Assembly (NCBI RefSeq): GCF_036924645.1
Contig: NZ_JAZHRX010000001.1
Coordinates: forward strand, 4,615,501-4,679,500
Direction of reading: 5' to 3'
Length of the DNA: 64,000 bases
DNA from: Bradyrhizobium sp. AZCC 2176
GTDB taxonomy: Bacteria > Pseudomonadota > Alphaproteobacteria > Rhizobiales > Xanthobacteraceae
Positions 42,122 through 50,852 of the stretch are shown one piece after another. The stretch's first letter is position 1, and every line of letters begins with the position of its first letter. Position numbers and translations under genes: made by a program. Under the pieces are notes generated by a model. The model was not told where the DNA came from. It saw nothing but the letters and a program-made list of their open reading frames with translations, and ran no database searches.

Positions 42122-42878
42122 TTAACTGCCGCCGTAGCTCTGCACCAGGCTTCCCGCCACCAGCGACCAGCCGTCGACCAGCACGAAAAAGATCAGCTTG
42201 AACGGCAGGGACACCACCACCGGTGGCAGCATCATCATACCCATCGACATCAGGACCGATGCGACCACGAGATCGATGATCAGGAAGGGGAGGAACAGCA
42301 GGAAACCGATCTCGAAGGCGCGTTTCAGTTCGGAGATCATGAAGGCGGGCACCAGTATCCGCAGCGACAGGTCTTCCGGCGTCGCCGGCGGCGGCTCGCC
42401 GGAGAGATCGACGAACAGCTTCAGATCCTTTTCGCGAACGTTCTTCTGCATGAAACCGCGCAGCGGCACCGAAGCCTTTTGCAGGGCTTCCTCGACCCCA
42501 ATCTGGTTTGGCGACCAGCGGCTTGATGCCGTCGTCATAGGACTTCTGCAGGACAGGGCCCATCACGAACGCGGTCAGGAACATCGCGAGCGCAATGACC
42601 ACGGAATTGGGTGGGGCGGTCGCGGTACCCAATGCGGTGCGCAGCAGCGACAGCACGACGACGATCCGTGTGAACGACGTCATCATGATCAGGATCGACG
42701 GCGCGATCGACAGCACCGTCAACAGCGCGATCAACTGGATCGCGCGCTCGGTGACGCCGCCGCCCCCCTGGCCGAGGTTGATGCTGATGTCCTGCGCCAT
42801 CGCCGGATCGGCGAGCGATCCGGCGGCGGTCAGGATTAGGAAAACTAAAACTCTACGCGGAGAAGTCGCCGGCCTCAC
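42122..42878 (-). pseudogene. fliP: flagellar export gate protein FliP, frameshifted
   Basis: FliP is a core pore subunit of the flagellar type III export gate and is essential for flagella. The frame from 42878 encodes the signal peptide and first half (IALLTVLSIAPSILIMMTSF, then [11 protein letters not shown]), then loses the family sequence after about residue 123. The family sequence resumes in another frame ([20 protein letters not shown]) and runs to the stop at 42122. Removing one base from the TTT run at 42507-42509 restores a normal 251-aa FliP. Overlaps fliO by ATGA. Confidence 0.9.
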
Positions 42879-43960
42879 GAAGGGTTCTTCGGACGGCCCA
42901 GCAAAGACGCCATTTCGTCTTCGAGATTCTCGAAGCCGCTCTTCTGCGGAGCGGGGGTGGGAACGGGAGGCTCGCTGCGGGAGGTTCGGGCGGGCGGCGT
43001 TTCCGGCGCAACCGGCGGCGCCACCGGCTCGGCCGGCCGGCGCAGGGCGGCTTCTAGCCGCTGCGCCATCTCGGCGAGATTCTGGTCGGCGCTCGACGGC
43101 GCGGGGGCCGGCGGCGGAGGGGGCGCAGGCGGCGGTGCCGCGGCGCGTTCAGGCGCTCGGGCCGGGGTCTCTCGAACCGGCGGAGCAGCATCACGGAGAG
43201 GCAGCGCCTCACGGATTGGCGGCGCTTCGCGGGCGGGCGATGCCTCACGGACTGCCGACGCCTCACGCACCGGCGGCGCCTCGCGGACTGGCGGCGCCTC
43301 ACGGACTGGCGGTGCCTTGGGCAACTCACGCTGTGGCAACTCACGCTGCGGCCGCGGCATCAGCGGCTCGTTGCGGCCGAGGCGCGGGGGGGCCGCTTCG
43401 GGACGACCGCTGATCGATTCCGGCGCAAAGCCCGTCAATGGATCGCTGCGGCGCTCCGGCATCGGCGGCGGCGCGGGACGGCGGATTTCGTCGACGAAAG
43501 AAGGCCGTGACGGGCGCGGCGGCGGCTCCGGCATTTGCGGTTCGGCATGGTGATCGAAGGTGTCGGCCGATCGCGAATCGGATCTTGCAGCCTCCCTTGC
43601 CGCCTCCTCGCTCCAGGCGGTATCAGGCAGCGGCGCGATGCGCGGCGGCTGCTCGCCGACGGCCGGGCGCGGCGCCATCTGATCGCGGTTGGGCATCGCG
43701 CGCACGATATTGGGTTCGACCACGATGTCGCTCGGGCCGCCGATCATCAGGAGATGCTCGACATTGTCGCGCCGTACCAGCACGAGGCGCCGGCGGCCGT
43801 CCACGGCGGCGGCGTCGATCACGGCGAGCCGCGGCATCCGTCCGCGCTGGGTGTTGGCGCCGAGGCGGTTGTTGGCGAAACGGCGAACCAGCCATGCAGC
43901 CAAGCCGATCAGCGCCAGAACGGCGATGAATGCGAAGAGGAATGTCAGAGGTGATTGCAT
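42875..43960 (-). CDS. fliO: flagellar biosynthetic protein FliO, with long repeat tail
   Basis: 361 aa. The first 90 residues are FliO: membrane helix (LTFLFAFIAVLALIGLAAWL), then RLAVIDAAAVDGRRRLVLVR and VEHLLMIGGPSDIVVE. The remaining 270 residues are Pro/Arg/Glu-rich and probably disordered, with APPVRE hexapeptide repeats at about residues 214-264; enteric FliO has no such tail. A terminal helix (ENLEDEMASLLGRP) is conserved-looking. First gene of fliO-fliP, divergent from flgB. Confidence 0.88.
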   Translation of the reverse strand: MQSPLTFLFAFIAVLALIGLAAWLVRRFANNRLGANTQRGRMPRLAVIDAAAVDGRRRLVLVRRDNVEHLLMIGGPSDIVVEPNIVRAMPNRDQMAPRPAVGEQPPRIAPLPDTAWSEEAAREAARSDSRSADTFDHHAEPQMPEPPPRPSRPSFVDEIRRPAPPPMPERRSDPLTGFAPESISGRPEAAPPRLGRNEPLMPRPQRELPQRELPKAPPVREAPPVREAPPVREASAVREASPAREAPPIREALPLRDAAPPVRETPARAPERAAAPPPAPPPPPAPAPSSADQNLAEMAQRLEAALRRPAEPVAPPVAPETPPARTSRSEPPVPTPAPQKSGFENLEDEMASLLGRPKNPS

Positions 43961-44395
43961 TCTTTAGTCCCCGGCCACGGGCCGTTCTCTTGATGCTGGC
44001 TTCGTCGAGTGCGGTCTTAGGTCCTGCTGTCCGAGCGTGTTCCCCGGGAAACGGGTTCCCGCCATCCCGATCATGCTCTGAAGCGATCCGCGAGACGGCG
44101 AATCACGCCCGAGATCAGCCTTATTCCTTAATTCCCCGCGGCGGATGCCGCCGTCCGGTTAATTAATAGACCAAGAATCGCTTGAGCCAAAACGACTTCT
44201 GAGCGCCCCAAGCCGCGTCGGCGGTTGCTGGTTAACGCAGTTTTCGTGGCGAAAATGCGCTCGTTTTGTCGCTGTCGGCGGGCATTGGCTGCTGTCGACG
44301 ACGGCGGGGCGCGATTTTAACCAGCCGTTAACCATACACCGGGCAAATTCTGCCTACCTCGCGGCGTCTGCCAGAGGTTAACGGGGAACAGCGCG
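43961..44395. other. 435-nt divergent control region fliO/flgB
   Basis: No gene. Contains the perfect CtrA-type site at 44317-44331 near flgB, a further TTAACGC at 44232 and a TTAATTAA palindrome at 44159-44166. I see no sigma-54 motif. Confidence 0.65.
44317..44335 (+). promoter_or_regulatory. CtrA-type full site before flgB
   Basis: TTAA-CCAGCCG-TTAA at 44317-44331, continuing CCAT so that the right half is also TTAACCAT. It ends 60 nt before flgB, the typical distance for an activator bound at the -35 region of an early flagellar operon. Confidence 0.72.
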
Positions 44396-44806
44396 ATGGC
44401 CATCAACGATCTTCCGATCCTGTCGGCGCTGCGCACCAAGATGCAGTGGCACCAGGAACGCCAGCGCGTGCTCGCCGAAAACGTCTCCAACGCCAACACC
44501 CCGAATTTCAGGCCGAGCGACCTGGTCGAACCGAAGTTCGACAACAAGGGCGCGAACATTGGTGGCGCGATGGGCTCGCTGGCCACGATGCGCACCAGCG
44601 CCACCCATATCAGCGTCTCCGGCGGCGGGCAGAGCTTCAGGGGCGATGGCGGCAAGAGCGGCTTCCTGACCAAGCCAGCCGGCAATTCGGTCAATCTGGA
44701 AGACCAGATGCTGAAGGTCTCGGCCAACCAGATGGACTATGCCGCCGCCACGTCGCTCTACACCCGCAGTCTCGGCCTGCTCAAAACCGCCATCGGAAAA
44801 CGCTGA
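44396..44806 (+). CDS. flgB: flagellar proximal rod protein FlgB
   Basis: 136 aa with LSALRTKMQWHQERQRVLAE, then NVSNANTPNFRPSDL and C-terminal MDYAAATSLYTRSLGLLKTA. First gene of flgB-flgC-fliE, the early rod operon, directly behind the CtrA site. GGGGAA precedes the start. Confidence 0.95.
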   Translation: MAINDLPILSALRTKMQWHQERQRVLAENVSNANTPNFRPSDLVEPKFDNKGANIGGAMGSLATMRTSATHISVSGGGQSFRGDGGKSGFLTKPAGNSVNLEDQMLKVSANQMDYAAATSLYTRSLGLLKTAIGKR

Positions 44807-44832
44807 AGCGCTGCGGCTAGGAGGACTGGATC

Positions 44833-45258
44833 ATGGCAGATGATGGAAGCGATTTCGCCCGCTCGATGAGCATCGCGACCTCAGGCCTGCGCGCGCAGGC
44901 GGGACGGATGCGGGTGATTTCGGAAAACATCGCCAATGCGGATTCCACCGCACCCACCGCCGCCGACAATCCCTATCGCCGCAAGGTGCCGACATTTTCA
45001 TCCGCTCTCGACCGCACGCTGGACGCAAGGGTGGTGACGCTCGGCAAGGTCAGGACCGACCAGTCGGCGTTTCGCGTCAAGCACGAGCCGAGCAATCCGG
45101 CGGCGGATGCGGCCGGCAATGTCAAATATCCGAACGTCAATCCGCTGGTCGAAATGACCGACATGCGCGAGGCGCAGCGGTCCTATGAGGCCAACCTCAA
45201 CATCATCAGCGCCACGCGCCGCATGATTCAACGCACGCTCGACATCCTCAAGGCCTGA
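44833..45258 (+). CDS. flgC: flagellar proximal rod protein FlgC
   Basis: 141 aa, family length: SMSIATSGLRAQAGRMRVIS, ENIANADSTAPT and VNPLVEMTDMREAQRSYEAN with a final helix. Lies 26 nt after flgB; AGGAGG about 10 nt before the ATG. Confidence 0.96.
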   Translation: MADDGSDFARSMSIATSGLRAQAGRMRVISENIANADSTAPTAADNPYRRKVPTFSSALDRTLDARVVTLGKVRTDQSAFRVKHEPSNPAADAAGNVKYPNVNPLVEMTDMREAQRSYEANLNIISATRRMIQRTLDILKA

Positions 45259-45274
45259 ACAGGAACCATAGAAA

Positions 45275-45586
45275 ATGGCTTCACCGACCGTTGCAGCAAA
45301 TGCCTACGCCGCGCTTTCGCGCATCATGGAATCCGGCGGCGCCGAGAAGGGCAGTCAATCCACCGGCGGCCCGTCCTTCAGCGCGCTGCTCAAGGACGCG
45401 GTGGGAAGCGTGCTGGATTCCGGCAAGAAATCCGACGCCCAGGCCATGGCGATGAGTTCGGGCAAGGCCAACGTCATGGACGTGGTGACCGCTGTCGCGG
45501 AAACCGACGTCGCGGTCTCGACGCTGGTCTCGGTGCGCGACCGGGTGATCCAGTCCTACGAAGACATCATGAAGATGCCGATCTGA
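45275..45586 (+). CDS. fliE: flagellar hook-basal body complex protein FliE
   Basis: 103 aa: GGPSFSALLKDAVGSVLDSG, then VMDVVTAVAETDVAVSTLVS and RDRVIQSYEDIMKMPI. FliE joins the MS ring to the rod. Sixteen nt after flgC. A palindromic repeat follows before fliQ. Confidence 0.95.
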   Translation: MASPTVAANAYAALSRIMESGGAEKGSQSTGGPSFSALLKDAVGSVLDSGKKSDAQAMAMSSGKANVMDVVTAVAETDVAVSTLVSVRDRVIQSYEDIMKMPI

Positions 45587-45589
45587 GGA

Positions 45590-45666
45590 TGGCGAATAGC
45601 GAATAGGAAATGGCGAGGGAAATGCGGCCGCATCGCCGCATCGCTGGCCCCATTCGCTATTCGCCA
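45590..45666. repeat. inverted-repeat element between fliE and fliQ
   Basis: A perfect 15-bp inverted repeat, TGGCGAATAGCGAAT at 45590-45604 against 45652-45666, with a further GGCGAG/CTCGCC pair. It starts 3 nt after the fliE stop and looks inserted into an otherwise compact operon. Confidence 0.85.
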
Positions 45667-45721
45667 CTCGCCATTCGCGTGCCTCGGAATGACAGAACAA
45701 GTGAAAACTGAGAGAATTGCA

Positions 45722-45985
45722 ATGACCGGTGCTGAAACCCTCGACGTGGCGCGCGATGCGATCTGGACCATCGTGGTGGTGTCGTCGCCCTTGATGGTGA
45801 TCGGGCTCGTGGTCGGCGTCGTGGTGTCGCTGTTCCAGGCGCTCACTCAAATCCAGGAGCAGACGCTGATCTTCGTGCCGAAGATTCTCGCGATCTTTGT
45901 CACGCTGTTGCTGGCATTGCCGTTCATGGCGGATTCGCTACACAGTCACATGATGCGGATATCGTCGCGAATCATAGGCGGTTGA
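45722..45985 (+). CDS. fliQ: flagellar export gate protein FliQ
   Basis: 87 aa, two membrane helices, with the FliQ signature: DAIWTIVVVSSPLMVIGLVV, then GVVVSLFQALTQIQEQTLIF. The ATG at 45722 gives the normal length; the upstream start at 45689 lies in repeat-adjacent sequence. fliR follows after 14 nt. Confidence 0.95.
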   Translation: MTGAETLDVARDAIWTIVVVSSPLMVIGLVVGVVVSLFQALTQIQEQTLIFVPKILAIFVTLLLALPFMADSLHSHMMRISSRIIGG

Positions 45986-45999
45986 TGCATTGTGAATAA

Positions 46000-46770
46000 A
46001 TGCGTGTCGACATATCGCTGCTGCCGGCCCTTGCCGCCACCTTCATGCTGGTGTTCGCCCGCGTGGGAGCGATGGTGATGCTGTTGCCGGGATTTGGCGA
46101 GAGCAATATCCCCGTGCGCATCAAGCTCGCGATCGCGCTCCTGCTGACGCTGCTCATCCTGCCGTTGCACCGCACTGCCTACCAGATCGACCTGACCTCG
46201 ATGAGCGGACTCGGCGTGCTGCTGGTTCACGAGATTGCCATCGGCATCGTGCTCGGCGCCACCGCGCGCGTGACGCTGGCGGCGCTTGCAGTGGCGGGCT
46301 CGGTGATCGCCCAGCAGCTCGGCCTCGGCTTCGTCACCGCCGTCGATCCGACCCAGGGCCAGCAGGGCGTGCTGATCGGCAATTTCCTCTCCATTCTCGG
46401 CATGACGCTGCTGTTCGCCACCGATACCCATCACCTCGTCATCGCGGCGCTGAACGAGAGCTACCGGATATTCTCGCCGGGCGAACTGATGCCGAGCGGC
46501 GACGTGGCGGCACTGGCCACGCGCGCCTTTGCTACCGCCTTCAAGATCGGCATACAGCTCTCGGCGCCGTTCCTGGTGTTCGGCCTCGTCTTCAACATCG
46601 GGCTTGGCGTGCTGGCGCGGCTGATGCCGGCGATGCAGGTATATTTCGTCGGCGTGCCGCTGTCGATCATGGTGGGCTTTCTGATCTTCGCCCTCGTGCT
46701 CACCGGGATGATGGCGACCTATCTCAACTACTTCATCGGCGTGATGCACGAGCTGACGCCGCTGAAATAG
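46000..46770 (+). CDS. fliR: flagellar export gate protein FliR
   Basis: 256 aa, about six membrane helices: LLPALAATFMLVFARVGAMV, GEIAIGI-type segment (LLVHEIAIGIVLGATARVTL), and VDPTQGQQGVLIGNFLSILG. Family length and order fliQ-fliR-flhB are standard. Confidence 0.95.
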   Translation: MRVDISLLPALAATFMLVFARVGAMVMLLPGFGESNIPVRIKLAIALLLTLLILPLHRTAYQIDLTSMSGLGVLLVHEIAIGIVLGATARVTLAALAVAGSVIAQQLGLGFVTAVDPTQGQQGVLIGNFLSILGMTLLFATDTHHLVIAALNESYRIFSPGELMPSGDVAALATRAFATAFKIGIQLSAPFLVFGLVFNIGLGVLARLMPAMQVYFVGVPLSIMVGFLIFALVLTGMMATYLNYFIGVMHELTPLK

Positions 46771-46802
46771 AACATGATCCGGAACAGTGGTAGAGCGCCG
46801 CG

Positions 46803-47876
46803 ATGGCCGACGATACCGACGACAAGACAGAAGACCCTACGCAAAAGCGTCTCGACGATGCGCTTGCCAAGGGGGACGTCGCCAAGAGCCAGGAAGTCAA
46901 CACCTGGTTCATCATCGCGGGCGGCACGCTGATATTGTCGACGTTCTCCGGATCGATCGGCGGCGGCATCCTGACGCCGTTGCGCAACCTGGTCGCCAAT
47001 GCCGGCCAGCTCCATACCGACGGTGCGGCGCTGCTCGCGCTCTGCAACACGCTGGCCTATGCCGTGCTTGGCGCGATCGGCGTGCCGCTGTTGATGCTGG
47101 CGCTCGCCGCGATCGCCGGCAACATGATCCAGCACCGCCTGGTGTGGTCGTCGGAATCGCTGAAGCCGAAGTTCAGCAAAGTATCGCCGGGCGCCGGACT
47201 GAAGCGCATCTTCGGCAAGCAGGCGGTGGCTAATTTCGCCAAGGGCGTGTTCAAGCTGATCGCGCTCGGCGCCGTCATGATGGCGGTGCTGTGGCCCGAG
47301 CGGCATCGCCTGGAATCGTTCCTGATGTTCGACCCTTCGGCGATCCTCGGCGTGACCACCAATCTGACGCTGCATCTGATGGGCGCGGTGGTGGCGATGC
47401 TGGCCGCGGTCGCGATCGCCGATTACTTCTTCCAGTACCGGCAATGGTACCAGCGGCAGAGGATGTCGCTGCAGGAAATCAAGGATGAGTTCAAGCAGTC
47501 CGAAGGCGACCCTCACATCAAGGGCCGCATCCGCCAGTTGCGGGTGCAGCGGATGAAGAAGCGCATGATGGCCGCCGTTCCCAAGGCCAGCGTGATCATC
47601 ACCAACCCGACCCACTATTCGGTGGCGCTGTCCTACGACCGCGGCATGTCGGCGCCGGTCTGCGTCGCCAAGGGCGCCGACAACATCGCGCTCAAGATCA
47701 GGGAAATCGCCAAGAAGCACGACATTCCGATCGTGGAGAACGTGCCGCTGGCGCGGGCGCTCTATGCCACCGTCCAGATCGACGAGGAGATTCCGGTCGA
47801 GCACTATCACGCGGTCGCCGAGATCATCGGCTATGTCATGGGCCTGAAGCGCGGGCTTTCCACCCCGAGAACGTGA
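46803..47876 (+). CDS. flhB: flagellar export switch protein FlhB
   Basis: 357 aa. N-terminal DDKTEDPTQKRLDDALAKGD, four membrane helices, and the cytosolic domain with the autocleavage motif NPTH at residues 268-271, needed to switch export from hook to filament substrates. Thirty-two nt after fliR. cckA follows after 147 nt. Confidence 0.96.
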   Translation: MADDTDDKTEDPTQKRLDDALAKGDVAKSQEVNTWFIIAGGTLILSTFSGSIGGGILTPLRNLVANAGQLHTDGAALLALCNTLAYAVLGAIGVPLLMLALAAIAGNMIQHRLVWSSESLKPKFSKVSPGAGLKRIFGKQAVANFAKGVFKLIALGAVMMAVLWPERHRLESFLMFDPSAILGVTTNLTLHLMGAVVAMLAAVAIADYFFQYRQWYQRQRMSLQEIKDEFKQSEGDPHIKGRIRQLRVQRMKKRMMAAVPKASVIITNPTHYSVALSYDRGMSAPVCVAKGADNIALKIREIAKKHDIPIVENVPLARALYATVQIDEEIPVEHYHAVAEIIGYVMGLKRGLSTPRT

Positions 47877-48023
47877 GAGGAACCGCTGGAAATCCCCTTG
47901 AAATGCCTTCAATTTGTCAAATAGCCGCCTGACGGACTTGCGCTTGCGGGTCCGATTCAGGCACTCAGGAGGGGCGCGCGACTCTGCGCGTCACCTCTAT
48001 GCCGAAGGGCAGCGCCTCTTCAG

Positions 48024-50588
48024 ATGACCGCCGGGACTGACAGCCATCCGCCCACCGAGCCCTTCGCGGCCCATGAACCGGCGCGGCGGGGCGGCAGCAT
48101 CGTGCTGGTGCTGCTGGTGGCCGCCGGCATCGTCGCGGTGGCGGTGGCGCTGATGACCATCGGTCGCGCCCAGGCCCAGCCCTATATCCTCGGCGTGCTG
48201 GCGCTATTGGCCATGGTCGGCCTGTTCAATCTGTTCGCCTTTGCCGCCGGTATCGTCCGCTTCACCGACCGCGCCGCCGACGATCCCGTGATGGGCCGCA
48301 TCGCCGATCATGCCCATGACGGTCTGGCCGTGACCGACGCGAAGGGCCATGTGGTCTATTCGAACGTCGCCTATCTGGCGCTGACGGGGGCTGCGAGCCC
48401 GCAGGACGTGCGGCCCGTCGAACGCGTCTTTATCGGCAATCCCGACGTCTCCGAAGCCGTGTTCCGCCTGCTCAAGGCCGCCCGCGAAGGCAAGCGGCAG
48501 CAGGAGGAGGTTCGCATCGCGGGCTCTGACGGCGCCCAGGGCCGTTGGCTGCGGATGCGGGTTCGTCCGCTCGGCCAGAGCAAGCGCGAAGCGAAATATG
48601 CGGTGTGGTCGATCGCCGACATCACGCGGGACCGCGAGCGCCAGGAGGACGTGTTCCGGGAGCTGCAGCACGCGATCGAATATCTCGACCACGCGCCCTG
48701 CGGCTTCTTCTCGGTCAATCCGACCGGCGACGTCATCTATGTCAATGCCACGCTGGCGAACTGGCTCGATTACGACCTCGCCGAGATCGGCTCGGGCGGA
48801 TTGAAGCTATCCGATATCGTCTCCGGCGACGGCGCCTCGCTCCTGACTTCGATCGTGGCGGTGCCGGGCGAAGTCAAAACCGAAGTGTTCGACATCGACC
48901 TGCGCATGCGCGGCGGCAAGACCATGCCGGTGCGGCTCTATCACAAGCTCGCCTTCGGCGCCGACGGCTCGCCGGGTTCGTCCCGCACGCTGGTGATCAG
49001 CCGCGCGCGCGACGAGCATTCCGATCCGGAACGCGCCGCCGAAGTCCGCTTCATGCGATTCTTCGACCATACGCCGATGGCGATTGCGACGGTGGACCGC
49101 GACGGTACGGTGGTGCGTGCCAACGCCCGCTTCGCCAAGCTCGCGCAAAGCCTGGGCGCGGATGGTGCAGCCAACAAGTCGATCTTCCGTGCGGTGAATG
49201 CGCGCGACCGCGGCCTCTTGATCGCGGCGATCAACCAGGCGGCCGAAGGGCAGGGCGACATCGCCCCCGTCGAGGCCATGCTCGACGGGGTCAAGGAGCG
49301 CTGGGGGCAGTTCTTCGTCACCGCGGTCGAGGAGGACGAGCGCGATACCGAAGCCGCCATCGTCTATCTCCTGGAGACCACCGAGCGGCGCACGCTGGAG
49401 AACCAGATCAACCAGTCGCAGAAGATGGACATGGTCGGCCAGCTTGCCGGCGGCATCGCGCACGACTTCAACAACGTGCTGTCCGCCATCATGATGGCCA
49501 ACGACTTCCTGCTGAACGCGCACAAGCCGACCGATCCGTCGTTCCAGGACATCATGCAGATCAAGCAGAACGCGACTCGCGCGGCGACGCTGGTGCGGCA
49601 ACTGCTCGCGTTCTCGCGCCGCCAGACGCTGCGGCCGCAGGTGCTCGACCTCGGCGACGCACTTTCCGATCTCACCATGCTGCTGCGGCGCCTGATCGGC
49701 GAGAAGGTCAAGCTCGACCTCGTGCATGGCCGCGACCTCTGGCCGGTCAAGGTCGACGTCTCGCAGTTCGAGCAGGTGGTCGTCAATCTCGCGGTCAACG
49801 CCCGCGACGCGATGCCCGATGGCGGCAAGCTGACGGTGAGAACCGCCAATGTGACGGTGGATGAAGCAGCCCAGCTCTCCCACAAGGGCATGCCGGCGGC
49901 CGACTATGTGCGGATCGACATTTCCGATACCGGCACCGGAATCCCGGCCGACATCGTCGACAAGATCTTCGAGCCGTTCTTCTCGACCAAGGAGGTCGGC
50001 AAGGGCACCGGGCTTGGGCTTTCGACGGTATACGGCATCGTCAAGCAGACCGGCGGTTTCGTCTACGTCGACTCCACGCCCGGCGAAGGCACCACGTTCC
50101 GCATCTTCCTGCCGCGTCACCGGCCCGAACTGGAAGCGCAGCCGGAGGCGCAGGCGACCAACGGTGCGGGCAAGGAAGCAGCCGCCGAGCCGCCGAAGCC
50201 GCGGCCCGATCTGACCGGGCAGGGCACCATCCTGCTGGTGGAAGACGAGGACGGCCTGCGTTCGCTGAATGCGCGCGGCCTTCGTTCGCGCGGCTACAGC
50301 GTGATCGAGGCCTCCAACGGCATCGAGGCGATGGAGGCGCTCGACGAAAAGGACGGTGCGGTCGACCTTGTCGTCTCCGACGTCGTGATGCCGGAAATGG
50401 ACGGCCCGACGCTGTTGCGCGAAATGCGCAAGCGCAATCCGAATCTCAAGATCATCTTCGTCTCCGGCTACGCCGAAGAGGCCTTCGACAAGAGCCTGCC
50501 GGAGAACGAGCAGTTCGCCTTCCTGCCGAAACCGTTCGCGCTCAGCGCGCTGGTCGAGAAGGTGAAGGAGACGATGACGGCGTCGTGA
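48024..50588 (+). CDS. cckA: cell-cycle hybrid histidine kinase CckA
   Basis: CckA feeds phosphate through ChpT to CtrA. 854 aa: two membrane helices (about residues 25-46 and 53-80), three PAS-like domains (about 92-200, 212-330, 346-455), DHp with His480 in GGIAHDFNNVLSAI, HATPase with NLAVNARDAMPDGG and FEPFFSTKEVGKGTGLGLST, and a receiver domain with Asp786 in VVSDVVMPEMDG. This order and the HDFNNVL box are diagnostic. It sits behind flhB, linking the flagellar cluster to the CtrA pathway. Confidence 0.93.
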   Translation: MTAGTDSHPPTEPFAAHEPARRGGSIVLVLLVAAGIVAVAVALMTIGRAQAQPYILGVLALLAMVGLFNLFAFAAGIVRFTDRAADDPVMGRIADHAHDGLAVTDAKGHVVYSNVAYLALTGAASPQDVRPVERVFIGNPDVSEAVFRLLKAAREGKRQQEEVRIAGSDGAQGRWLRMRVRPLGQSKREAKYAVWSIADITRDRERQEDVFRELQHAIEYLDHAPCGFFSVNPTGDVIYVNATLANWLDYDLAEIGSGGLKLSDIVSGDGASLLTSIVAVPGEVKTEVFDIDLRMRGGKTMPVRLYHKLAFGADGSPGSSRTLVISRARDEHSDPERAAEVRFMRFFDHTPMAIATVDRDGTVVRANARFAKLAQSLGADGAANKSIFRAVNARDRGLLIAAINQAAEGQGDIAPVEAMLDGVKERWGQFFVTAVEEDERDTEAAIVYLLETTERRTLENQINQSQKMDMVGQLAGGIAHDFNNVLSAIMMANDFLLNAHKPTDPSFQDIMQIKQNATRAATLVRQLLAFSRRQTLRPQVLDLGDALSDLTMLLRRLIGEKVKLDLVHGRDLWPVKVDVSQFEQVVVNLAVNARDAMPDGGKLTVRTANVTVDEAAQLSHKGMPAADYVRIDISDTGTGIPADIVDKIFEPFFSTKEVGKGTGLGLSTVYGIVKQTGGFVYVDSTPGEGTTFRIFLPRHRPELEAQPEAQATNGAGKEAAAEPPKPRPDLTGQGTILLVEDEDGLRSLNARGLRSRGYSVIEASNGIEAMEALDEKDGAVDLVVSDVVMPEMDGPTLLREMRKRNPNLKIIFVSGYAEEAFDKSLPENEQFAFLPKPFALSALVEKVKETMTAS

Positions 50589-50852
50589 GCTCGGCCCGTC
50601 ATATCCGCCCGTATGAAATGCTTCAGCACGCCGGAGCCATCGCCATTTCGAAGGCGAATTCTCCCGGCTACGCATCCTGCGCGAGCTGACATTGCTAGCC
50701 GCTAAACCATTGATTAATGTTGGTTCACGGCTAAATCGTCACATCCCCGCGACCGAGGGCCGCAGCCATGCGTCCCTATGGCGGCTTCACTTTTGGGCGG
50801 TCCTGCCCATCTTAGGGGCACTTCTCCAATGTCGGGGAACGAGGAAAAAGAC

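Noticed and set aside
48807..50675. 622-aa open frame antisense to cckA
   Set aside because: Low-complexity Arg/His/Gln-rich product and complete overlap with an unmistakable CckA.
50703..50717. TAAA-N7-TTAA before the Tim44-like gene
   Set aside because: One mismatch, no half-site CCAT and no link to motility or cell cycle; could be chance.
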